Source: an uncultured Kiritimatiellota bacterium
GTDB lineage: Bacteria > Verrucomicrobiota > Kiritimatiellia > RFP12 > UBA1067
NCBI GenBank assembly: GCA_934654805.1
Contig: CAKUGW010000010.1
Span: 1 to 44,842, forward strand
DNA length: 44,842 bases
Reading direction: 5' to 3'
This document shows positions 7,380 to 16,100 of this stretch, in pieces (positions within the stretch are counted from its first letter, which is position 1; each line of letters opens with the position of its first letter). Position numbers and translations under genes: made by a program. The notes under the pieces are model-generated. The model had not been told where the DNA came from. It did not search any database and saw only the letters and a list, made by a program, of their open reading frames with translations.

Positions 7380-8393
7380 ATGTATGTGCTTATCGACGAG
7401 ATTCAAGAATGTAAGCCCGTTGATGGCGACAGCGTGACATTTTACGATGTATTGAACACGCTCATGAAGAAAGCCGATGTCTATGTGACAGGATCAAATT
7501 CGGAAATGCCGTCTGAAGATATCGCGACGAATTTCCGGGATCGCGGTACTATCATTCGTATGTGGCCACTTTCTTTTGCTGAATATTATCAAATTGGCGG
7601 AAAGGAGAAGGTTGACGCTTGGGAGGACTTTCTCGTTTGGGGCGGTATGCCGCTGGCCGTCTTGTCGCCTGACCAGAGTTCGCGTGAGACGTATCTCAAG
7701 AATCTCTTCAAACGGGTGTATTTTGCCGATATTGTCGAACGGTATTCGCTGAAGAACGACGTGGCTCTTGGCGCCGTTTGCGATGTAATGGCGAGTGCGG
7801 TTGGCGGCCTGACCAATGCCAAGCGCATCTCGGACACGCTGACGACGACGGCGTCCTTGTCGACCTGTCCTCAGACGGTAGCCCGCTATCTTGACATCTT
7901 CTGCCATTCTTTTCTTTTTGAAAAGGCATCTCGTTATGACGTGAAAGGACGAAAATATCTTGAAGGTGCGGCCAAGTATTATTGTGTTGATACGGGGCTT
8001 CGTAATGCGCGGTTGAATTTCCGACAAATTGAGCGAACGCACTTGATGGAGAATGTCATCTATTGTGAACTGCTGCGTCGTGGATATAATGTCGATGTGG
8101 GCGTTGTCCAGTCAATCGAGAAGGATGCAGGAGGAAAGAGCGTTCGCAAGGAGTTCGAAATCGATTTCGTTGTCAACTGCGGATTCAAGCGTGTCTACAT
8201 TCAGTCGGCATTGAACATGGATGACCACGAGAAATTGGAGAATGAGGTTCGTCCATTCAGAAAGTCGGGTGATTTCTTCCGCCGTCTCGTCGTCACGGGG
8301 GGAAATGGGCGTCTTTGGCAGAATGAGGAGGGAGTTGTCTTTGTCGGTGTCATCCCGTTCTTGCTCGATTCGCGCATTGTCATGGGGGAGTAA
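7380..8393 (+). CDS. C-terminal part of AAA_14/DUF4143-family ATPase (Walker B, DUF4143)
   Basis: This is the direct in-frame continuation of the gene that starts at 7119. It begins MYVLIDEIQE, the Walker B motif (hydrophobic strand then DE), followed by VYVTGSNSEM (sensor-1-like) and the family signature WPLSFAEYYQ. The second half matches the DUF4143 layout: a winged-helix stretch (TNAKRISDTL...SLSTCPQTVARYLDIF), then LMENVIYCELLRRGYNVDVG and an E-x-DFV...VYIQSA strand pattern resembling a PD-(D/E)XK-like fold. Together the parts would make ~424 residues, the usual family size. Without the Walker A part this polypeptide should not hydrolyse ATP on its own. Confidence 0.75.
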   Translation: MYVLIDEIQECKPVDGDSVTFYDVLNTLMKKADVYVTGSNSEMPSEDIATNFRDRGTIIRMWPLSFAEYYQIGGKEKVDAWEDFLVWGGMPLAVLSPDQSSRETYLKNLFKRVYFADIVERYSLKNDVALGAVCDVMASAVGGLTNAKRISDTLTTTASLSTCPQTVARYLDIFCHSFLFEKASRYDVKGRKYLEGAAKYYCVDTGLRNARLNFRQIERTHLMENVIYCELLRRGYNVDVGVVQSIEKDAGGKSVRKEFEIDFVVNCGFKRVYIQSALNMDDHEKLENEVRPFRKSGDFFRRLVVTGGNGRLWQNEEGVVFVGVIPFLLDSRIVMGE

Positions 8394-8423
8394 CCTTCGT
8401 GAATGCACTGTAGTTTTATGCAA

Positions 8424-8453
8424 TTGTTCTCCGCGCCCCGGAGGTGCTATAAT
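8424..8453 (+). promoter_or_regulatory. Sigma70-like promoter with a dyad in its spacer, copy 2
   Basis: TTGTTC (8424-8429), an 18-base spacer and a consensus TATAAT (8448-8453). The dyad CTCCG-CGCCC-CGGAG (8429-8443) is identical to copy 1. The -10 box is closer to consensus than in copy 1 (TATGAT), so this copy may be the stronger promoter. Confidence 0.65.
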
Positions 8454-8456
8454 TCC

Positions 8457-8482
8457 GACAGCCTTGCATGGGTAGGGCTGTC
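8457..8482 (+). promoter_or_regulatory. 5' leader hairpin, copy 2
   Basis: GACAGCC (8457-8463) pairs perfectly with GGCTGTC (8476-8482). The two changes relative to copy 1 turn G-U pairs into Watson-Crick pairs, so the stem is preserved. Confidence 0.4.
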
Positions 8483-8519
8483 GTCAGTGTTCGCGTCAAC
8501 AGGTAGTGAGGAGGTCAAT

Positions 8520-11500
8520 ATGAGAAATGACATCAAGAGGTTCTCCGTTAAGGTATGTGAGACTATGAAAATGATACGCTATGTTGCCGCGGTGCTTGCC
8601 GCGTTGTTCTCGCTCCAGACCTCGGCGGCCGCCCCCGACATCACCGATCGGCTTCAGAACCTTGGCATTCCGCTCATCGGCCGCTACCCCGATGGGAAGA
8701 TCACGCAAAGCACCTACGCTCGCAATGTGTGGGATATGAAATACCATGACGGCAAGGTCTTCATCGGGAGCGGGAACAGCGCGAACACCGGGCCCTCGCC
8801 CAATGCCGGCCCCGCGGAGGTCTGGGAGATCGACCCGGCCACGGGCGCCGCCAAGTTATCCTATAAGATCGGCGGCGAGCAGGCCGACCTATTCCGGGTT
8901 TTCAGCGATGGCTGCCTGTACGTTCCCGACCATGACCCGCCGGGAACCAGCGACTACAATTGCTACTACAAGCGAGACACGTCTGGGAAGTGGAGCAAGG
9001 GTGGCTGGCTTACCGGCGAAGTTCATGTCTACGACATGGCCGAATTCGACGGGAAAATGTTCGCATGCGGCAGCGGCAACTACTTGTGGTGCTCGGACGA
9101 CGGCGGCGCGAACTGGTACCAGAAAAAATACCCCCACGCCGGGAGAAACTACGCCTTCCTCCCGTACGGCGATCAGTTGATGACGTCCACATCCTACTAC
9201 GACTGGAATTCCGGCGACGTCTTCCGTTACTGGAACAAGGCCCAGCAGATCTGGGCCGTCCCAGACCCCATCAGTGCGGCCATGGCTTTCCCAGACCAGT
9301 CGAACCTTCCGGGGAACGATCTGAAGCTGGTCCGTCCGGCGCAATTCGGGAACAAGTGCCTCTACATCGGCGCCTACGAGTTCAACGACCACCAGAACGA
9401 CCCTTTCGGTGCCTATGTCTCGACGTTCGACGGCACCAAGTTCAGCGCGACGGCCATTCCCGCCGCCACCGGACAGGTTCCGTGGGACATTCTGGTCAAG
9501 GACGGCGTCGTCTATCTGCTTGTGCAAGACAAGACGCTGCTTGCCAACACGGATCGGAGATACGTGAACCGCGTCTTCGCGTCCACCGACGCCGCGTCTT
9601 GGACGGAGCTGTTCTCGTTCCGCGCCACAACCTTCGCCATGTCATTTGAGAAGGTCGGCGACACCTTCTATTTCGGCATGGGAACGAAGGACCGCGTCTG
9701 CGACGAATGCGGAACGATCTACCGTGTGAACCCCACGGCAGGACCTGTGATTGTCAATTTTCCGACGTTGACGCAGAGCGTCAGTGAAGGGGCGGGGCAA
9801 ACGACGGTGACGCTCCAACTCTCCGAGGTCGCCGCCGAGGACGTCACGGTGCCCTTGGTCCTGAGCGGCACCGCGGTCGCTGGTTCGGACTTCCTGTCGT
9901 TCCCGACCACGGTTGTCATTCCGGCCGGCTCCACGACGGCGACGTTCGACATCGCCCTTGTCGACGACGCGCTCTTCGAGGTCGCGGAAACCCTGATTCT
10001 GACGATGGGCGCGCCGACGCATGCTATCGCGGGTTCGGCATCGAAGCTGACGATCACGATCACCGACAACGACGGGGCGAACAAGCCGGCGGTCCGCTTC
10101 GCCTCCGAGTCCCAGGATGCCGTCGCGGGTTCGACGGCGTCCCTCGTCGCCAGTCTCACGAAGGTGTCCGGAGCCGCCACGACCATCGGCCTTTTGTTCG
10201 AAGGGACGGCGACGAACAATCTCGACTACACGGTGGACAAGACATCCGTGACGATTCCCGCCGGGGCGACCGAAGCGACCGTCTCCTTCACGCTCCTCGA
10301 ACGGGCTGCGGGAAAGACCGTCATCGCGTCCATCAAACACTGGCCGTCCAACGCCGACATGGGGGCACCGCGGATTCACACGATGACCGTCGCGGCCTCG
10401 GAAGCTCCGCCGCCGGCGTTGCCGACTGCCGCGTTTGCGAGCGCGGCGCAGACGGTCCAGGAGAATGCGGGAACGGTTTCCATCTCCGTGGTCCTTTCGC
10501 AGGCGTCCTCCTCGGCGGTATCGATTCCCTTCACGCTGGGCGGTACGGCCCTCGCTGGCGCGGACTACCAAATTCCGGCCTCGCCACTGACGATCCCGGC
10601 GGGGCAAACCTCGGGAACGATCGATATTGTCCTCGCGGCCGACGGCCTCGCCGAGCCGGCGGAGACCATCATTGTGGTGTTGGGAACGCCGACCGGCGCG
10701 ACGCTCGGCGCGACGACGACGCACACCCTGACCATCGCGGCGTCGGAGGCCGCTCCGCAGGCGGGCTACGCCGCCATCTACGTTTCGGGTGTCGGAAGCG
10801 ACGCCAACGACGGAAAAACCGTCGGCGCGCCGTTCCGCACGCTGACGAAGGCACTGTCGGTGGCGGAGGACGGCGCGGTCATCCATGTCGCGCCCGGCTG
10901 GTATCGTCCGGCGGACGGCCTGATGATCACCAACGGCGTGACGATCGTCGCGGACAAGGGCCCGGAGGAGACGTTCCTGTTTGCGCCAATGACGACGGCG
11001 AATAAGGCGATGGTGACGGTTGCGCATGCGGACGCCGTCCTCTCGGGCATGACCGTCACCGGCAAGGACGCGGATGAGCAGCAGCCGGAGCAGTGGGGCG
11101 GCCTGCGCGTCACGGCGGGCGTCGTCACCAACTGCGTCATCAGCCACCACAAGACGAAGGTGAATTCCGTCCACGGCGCCGGCTGCCGCCTCGAGGGCGG
11201 CATGGTCGTCGACTGCACGTTCACGAACAACTACTGCTGGAATACCGGCTCCTCCGGCGCCGGCGGCGCCGTAGCCCTGGAGAAGGGCGACGACGCCTTG
11301 CTCGACCGCTGCACGGTCGTCAGCAACCGCATCGACAACGCCTGGAAAGCCGTTACGGGTGATAGCTACGCTTACGGCGGCGGCGTCTACCTGAAGGTCG
11401 GCACGGTGCGCAATTCGCTTGTCGTCGGCAACGAGAGCCATTCGTATGGCGGGGGCATCGCCGTTGAGGGGACGGGCCGCGTGCTCAACTGCACGGTCGT

Positions 11501-13142
11501 CGGGAATAAAGCCCGTCTCGCCAGCGGGGGCATCTGGCAGGGCGGCGGCATGGTGACCAACTGCCTGTGCATGGGGAATGTCGCCCACGGCGTCGTCGAT
11601 TCGGCGGACGACCCCGGCTTTGTCGATGCGGCAAACGGCGACTACCGGCTGAACCCGGCGTCCGCTGCCGTCGATGCGGCGGACGGGGCGGACCTGGGCG
11701 GCCTCGACCGCGCGGGCCGTCCGCGCGTGAGCGGCGCTGCGGCGGACAAGGGCTGCTACGAACGGGATGAGTCGCAGACGGACTTCGGCATCTCCTTCCG
11801 GAAGCTGACGCCGTTTGCGCCGGGGGAGGTCGAGTTCTCGGCGAAGGCGGCGAACGGCACCTTGAGCGACTGCAGGTGGACGTTTGACGGGCGCGAGCAG
11901 AAGACCGGGGCGACCGTCACACGCGTTTGCGAGCCAGGGAGCGTGTCGGTCAGCTTCCGCGCGAAACTGAACGGCGAGACGGTGTCCGTTGACAGGCCCG
12001 ACTGGTTCGTCGCGTATGGCGAGGCCGTCCATGTCGTCGTCTCGAACGAGAACCCGGTCTTCCCGTATGCGACGTGGGAGACGGCGGCGACAAACCTGAA
12101 CGACGCCTTTGCAGCCGTCCAGCGCAACGGGACCATCCTGATTGGCGAGGGGACCTACCTTCTCACGGAAGAGCGCACGATCGACTTCCCGATGACGCTG
12201 CGCGGGGCGAACGGGCCTGAGCGGACGGTCCTCGATGCGCACAAGAAATTGCGCCCGTTCCAGCTGCGGCATCCGTCGGCCGTGCTCGACGGGCTGACGT
12301 TGCGCAACGGTAGAGGCGCGGCGAGTAGTTTGGGCGGGGGCGTCGCCATCCGCGACGGCGGGCAGGTGACGAACTGCGTCTTTGACGCCTGCATCGGGGA
12401 CGTCGTCGCGGCTGCCGGCGTGGGTGTCCAGGGGCGTGGCGCCCGGATCCTGGACTGCCGCTTCGAGGGGTGCTGGGTGGATGACGACTGGCCGGACCGG
12501 ATGCGTAAAGGGGTGGCGATCCTGACGTCTGGCCCGGACTTCAGCGAGGAAGACCTGCTGATCGACCGGTGCCTTGTGCGGGGTTCGCACGAGGGATGCA
12601 GCCGGCCGGGCAAGAATTTCGTCGCGTGCGGCGACGGCGCGATCTGGATCGACGGCGGCACGGTGCGCAACACGATTGTCACGGGCAGCGTCCTGAAAGG
12701 ATGCGGCGGCATTATCGCGACCGGGACGGCGAAAGTCGAGAACTGCACAATCGTCGGCAACGTCAGCACGAACACGGCCGCGACAGTGGCGGGCCTTCGT
12801 ATCGATCTGCCCTGGGCCAGCTCGAAGTTCGATGTGAAGGTCTACAACACGATCGCCTGGGACAACCGCTGGAACGGCGCCGTCAAGGATGTCGGCGGCT
12901 TTAGCGGCTACGCCTCTCGCCTGACAAGCTGCTGGACGGAGGGTGATCCGAAGCTGCGCGGACACGGAAAGTTCGAATTCCGTCCGACGTCCGATTCGCC
13001 GTGCGTCGACGCCGGCTGTCAGCTGCCGTGGATGGACGATGCGGCCGTCGACGTCTACGGTCGTCCGCGCAAGCAGGGCAAGGGCCCCGACATCGGCGCG
13101 GCGGAGTTGTCCTCAGCCAGGTTCAAGATCCTGGTCAGGTAA
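8520..13142 (+). CDS. 1,540-residue exported surface protein: propeller-like domain, three Calx-beta, two beta-helices, VR tail
   Basis: The start at 8520 follows GTGAGGAGGTCAAT. A second in-frame ATG at 8565 (MKMIRYVAAVLAALFSLQTSA) gives a cleaner signal peptide and is the start used by the 13198 gene, so either may be used. Residues ~30-410 resemble a sialidase/Kelch-like propeller (VWDMKYHDGKVFIGSG; WCSDDGGANWYQK; VFASTDAASWTELFSF). Three Calx-beta modules follow (~410-743; e.g. VSEGAGQTTVTLQLS...DDALFEVAETLILTMG). Next come a parallel beta-helix (GSDANDGKTVGAPFRTLTKA), an Ig-like linker and a second beta-helix that ends VDVYGRPRKQGKGPDIGAAE. The C-terminus is SSARFKILVR. It is probably a surface or outer-membrane-anchored adhesin or glycan-binding protein. 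The two fused leaders indicate recombination. Confidence 0.85.
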   Translation: MRNDIKRFSVKVCETMKMIRYVAAVLAALFSLQTSAAAPDITDRLQNLGIPLIGRYPDGKITQSTYARNVWDMKYHDGKVFIGSGNSANTGPSPNAGPAEVWEIDPATGAAKLSYKIGGEQADLFRVFSDGCLYVPDHDPPGTSDYNCYYKRDTSGKWSKGGWLTGEVHVYDMAEFDGKMFACGSGNYLWCSDDGGANWYQKKYPHAGRNYAFLPYGDQLMTSTSYYDWNSGDVFRYWNKAQQIWAVPDPISAAMAFPDQSNLPGNDLKLVRPAQFGNKCLYIGAYEFNDHQNDPFGAYVSTFDGTKFSATAIPAATGQVPWDILVKDGVVYLLVQDKTLLANTDRRYVNRVFASTDAASWTELFSFRATTFAMSFEKVGDTFYFGMGTKDRVCDECGTIYRVNPTAGPVIVNFPTLTQSVSEGAGQTTVTLQLSEVAAEDVTVPLVLSGTAVAGSDFLSFPTTVVIPAGSTTATFDIALVDDALFEVAETLILTMGAPTHAIAGSASKLTITITDNDGANKPAVRFASESQDAVAGSTASLVASLTKVSGAATTIGLLFEGTATNNLDYTVDKTSVTIPAGATEATVSFTLLERAAGKTVIASIKHWPSNADMGAPRIHTMTVAASEAPPPALPTAAFASAAQTVQENAGTVSISVVLSQASSSAVSIPFTLGGTALAGADYQIPASPLTIPAGQTSGTIDIVLAADGLAEPAETIIVVLGTPTGATLGATTTHTLTIAASEAAPQAGYAAIYVSGVGSDANDGKTVGAPFRTLTKALSVAEDGAVIHVAPGWYRPADGLMITNGVTIVADKGPEETFLFAPMTTANKAMVTVAHADAVLSGMTVTGKDADEQQPEQWGGLRVTAGVVTNCVISHHKTKVNSVHGAGCRLEGGMVVDCTFTNNYCWNTGSSGAGGAVALEKGDDALLDRCTVVSNRIDNAWKAVTGDSYAYGGGVYLKVGTVRNSLVVGNESHSYGGGIAVEGTGRVLNCTVVGNKARLASGGIWQGGGMVTNCLCMGNVAHGVVDSADDPGFVDAANGDYRLNPASAAVDAADGADLGGLDRAGRPRVSGAAADKGCYERDESQTDFGISFRKLTPFAPGEVEFSAKAANGTLSDCRWTFDGREQKTGATVTRVCEPGSVSVSFRAKLNGETVSVDRPDWFVAYGEAVHVVVSNENPVFPYATWETAATNLNDAFAAVQRNGTILIGEGTYLLTEERTIDFPMTLRGANGPERTVLDAHKKLRPFQLRHPSAVLDGLTLRNGRGAASSLGGGVAIRDGGQVTNCVFDACIGDVVAAAGVGVQGRGARILDCRFEGCWVDDDWPDRMRKGVAILTSGPDFSEEDLLIDRCLVRGSHEGCSRPGKNFVACGDGAIWIDGGTVRNTIVTGSVLKGCGGIIATGTAKVENCTIVGNVSTNTAATVAGLRIDLPWASSKFDVKVYNTIAWDNRWNGAVKDVGGFSGYASRLTSCWTEGDPKLRGHGKFEFRPTSDSPCVDAGCQLPWMDDAAVDVYGRPRKQGKGPDIGAAELSSARFKILVR

Positions 13143-13152
13143 GGGGTCTTGG
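13026..13152 (+). repeat. 3' cassette repeat, copy 2 (coding tail plus post-stop DNA)
   Basis: This is the counterpart of 2631-2752. Nucleotide identity covers the last ~115 coding bases, the GGTCAGGTAA stop region and GGGGTCTTGG beyond it (one change from GGGGCCTTGG). Confidence 0.8.
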
Positions 13153-13164
13153 AATTTTGAACTT

Positions 13165-13178
13165 CACGCTTCGGCGTG
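13165..13178 (+). promoter_or_regulatory. UUCG-tetraloop hairpin between two surface-protein genes
   Basis: CACGC-TTCG-GCGTG forms a very stable C(UUCG)G-capped RNA hairpin in the 55-base gap between the stop at 13142 and the start at 13198. There is no T-run. It may stabilise or separate the two parts of a shared message. Confidence 0.45.
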
Positions 13179-13197
13179 GTGAAAGGTATGTGAGACT

Positions 13198-16100
13198 ATG
13201 AAAATGATACGCTATGTTGCTGTGGCGCTTGCCGCGTTGTTCTCGCTCCAGACCTCGGCTGCCGTCTTTCTGAAGGCGCCTGCCGAGGGTGAGGAGCGCA
13301 CGGTTCAGAATGGGGAGTCCTGGGCGACCGCCTATACCAATGCGCAGGAGGCGTTGACCGCCGCGCTGGCATCGGCGGATGGGACGCTTTATGTCGCCGC
13401 CGGGGTCTACCCGCTGAGAAGCCAGACGGTCGTCGGAACTGGGACGCTCAAGATTTATGGCGGCTTTGCGGGTGTCGACGGAGAAACCTTGGAGCAACGA
13501 GATACGCAGGCCAATCAATCCATTTTCACCGGGGACAAGAACGGCAACGACTGTTATATCCACTACGAACTTTCCACCAATGCGACGCCCAGCGTTACCA
13601 AAACGACAACGGACTGGCTGATGGTGTCGAATGGACGCTTCAATCCGCCTCCGGCCTATACGGGCGAGTACGACATCTACGCCACCGCCATCAATAACGG
13701 AACTGGTGCCTCCCTCACCGTCGACAACTGGTGGTCGGGACTCTTCACCTTCTCCAACGGCGCCACATTCGTTCTCGACGGCATCTATCTGATAGGCTAT
13801 CGCAACCAACTCTTTTCCGCTTCCGGCACCTCCACCAGCGTTACCATCAACGACTGTCGTTTCTACGCCAACCGCGGTGGCGAGGGTGTCTTCAAGGTCG
13901 ACAACCTCAAATCCTTCACCCTCTCCAACTCCCACTTTGCCTATGGCGTGGCTGACCCCACCGGCGGTCTCTGGCTCGCTTCGCCGGGTATCATCACTAA
14001 CTGCCTGTTCGAGTCCATCTATAGCACCGCCACCCTCCGCGGAGGCATCATCCACCTCAGCATTGGCCGCTACCCGACCGTCATTGCCGACTCCACCTTC
14101 ACCCGTATTTGCCGCCACGGAGAATCCGGCTTGGCACACGGTGGACCGGCCGTCTGCATTAGTGCCGAAAACGGCGGCACCCAGCCCCTGATCAGGGGCT
14201 GCCGGTTCGCCTTCTGCTGGAACTTGATGACCGCCAGTGCGACCGGCTGCTCCCCCATCGTCGGCACCTCAGGTGGCTCATGGTATATCGAAGACAGCCG
14301 TTTCGAGCACAACTTTATCTCCTGCTCCGTGAAGAGCGGTTATTCCTACTTCCTGGTCGGGCAGCATGCAACAGCCGGCCGTCTGGGTGGGGCATATTTC
14401 CGCAATACCGTCTTTGCTGATAATGTGATTGCCGCCCATGCAGATGAAGGGCAGGGCAACTACGCGCTGGGCATCGCGGGGTCAGACTGTTATAAGGCCA
14501 ACAACTATGGAAACGCGGGCAAGCATGTCTTCGTCAACTGCCTTTTCGACCGCAACTTCGCTGAGGACAGAACTGGACGAAGCGGTGTGAATCCTGTCTT
14601 GGCGGAGGGGCTTTTGGCCTCGGCAAACACCTTCGGGACAATCTGCGCTGCGGCCAACTGCACTTTTATCTCCGCCACTTCGGCGAATCCATCCGTGGCT
14701 CTTTTTGGTTCGAAGCACTGTTGGCCGGTGAATGTCGTCAACTGCCTCTTTTTGAGTGATGCCGACATTGCCAATCCGTTCTATAGCCCGGTAGTTCCGA
14801 CGGACACGATTGGTCTGCGCGCCTACTCGTGCACGGCCCAGAATTGTTTCACGGTTCCGCGGAATGTGCTGGCTGAGGGGTGGCAGACGGATTGGGTTCC
14901 GCTGGTGGAGGAGAAGGATTCCTTTCCTGTCGTGAAGGTCTTGACGCCGGGGTTGCGGGAGACTGCGGATTTGGCGGTGACGGACTATTATGTTAAGGAC
15001 AAGAATGTCCAGTATCGCTTCAAGCCCTATCGAAGCGATGCGTGGCAGACTTTGCACGCGCACCCTGATTCGGTTGTGACCACGGAACCGGATGTTTTGG
15101 TAGCCGATGCGGTCGGGGATTCCCGTCCTGTCGGGGGGGTGACGCGCGGGTGCGTCCAGTCGCTGACGCCAGAAGGCGAGCGTGGCAAGGCGGTCATTCT
15201 CCGGCGCGAACCGTTTGGCGGCGGGAACTTGGGTGATGCGCCTTCGGCGCAGAATGTTGGGGCTTTGGATCAGCCTGTGGTGACGGCTACCCCGATTGAG
15301 GGTGCTGGCTTTCAGGGGTGGTATAATGCGGCGGGGGATCTGGTCGGATCGAACCCGTCGATTGACTTGAGCAGTTTCGCCGACGGGGCGATTCTCACGG
15401 CGAAGTTTGACACCAAGACGGTCGCGGTGACTTTCGATTTGGGGCAAGGCGGGCTGTTTGTCGATAATAACGCTTCGACTATTTCCTATACGATGCGCGA
15501 GGGTGATGTGTTCCCAAAACTGCCTTCGTATGTCGAGTCGGACGAGTGGCTGGTGGAAGGTTGGGCCCCTTCGTTTCCCTCCTTCGTTCCGAACGAAGAT
15601 TTGACCATCGAAGCCCAGTTGCTGACGAAAGCCTCGCGCGTTTTCCATATCGTTCCTCCCGGCGAAGTCCCCGCAGGAAGCGACCGCTCGGGGTCGAGTT
15701 GGGCGAATGCGACGGATGACATCGCCGCCGCGGCCGCCGATGCCACCCGCTACCGCGGCGAACTCTGGTTCAAGGAAGGAACCTATAAACTCGAAGCCCC
15801 GATTAGTTTGTACTCCAATGTGGCATTCATTGGCGGCTTCAACGGGACAGAGACGGAACGAAACCAGGCCGATCCTAGCGCCCATGTGACCCTCCTCACG
15901 GGTGACCTCAACGGCGGAAACTATTGGCTACCGCAAGGCTCTGACCCCGGCGAGGGGAATCGAACCCTGGTCTTCGATTATGCGACCCGTACGCTCAATG
16001 TGCCCGAACCCGCGTCCGATGTCCAAACCCCAGTTTGGCGCGTCAAGTACAACTCGAATACCGCCAACGCCTTCGCGGACGCCTCCACCGGCTGCGTAAC

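Larger units (their letters stand above)
8407..8550 (+). repeat. Promoter-leader-start repeat, copy 2
   Basis: This is the second copy of 2815-2957, lying 13 bases after the ATPase stop. Homology covers the promoter, leader hairpin, GTGAGGAG ribosome-binding site and codons MRNDIKRF. It ends where a second leader (shared with 13189-13260) has been joined. Confidence 0.85.

Noticed and set aside
9642..12965. Very long open frames on the - strand opposite real genes (also near 3803-6451, 22981-26508, 26845-30720, 30733-34485)
   Set aside because: They mirror the + strand genes, are rich in Arg/Val/Ala as expected from antisense reading of high-GC codons, and show no domains, signal peptides or ribosome-binding sites.
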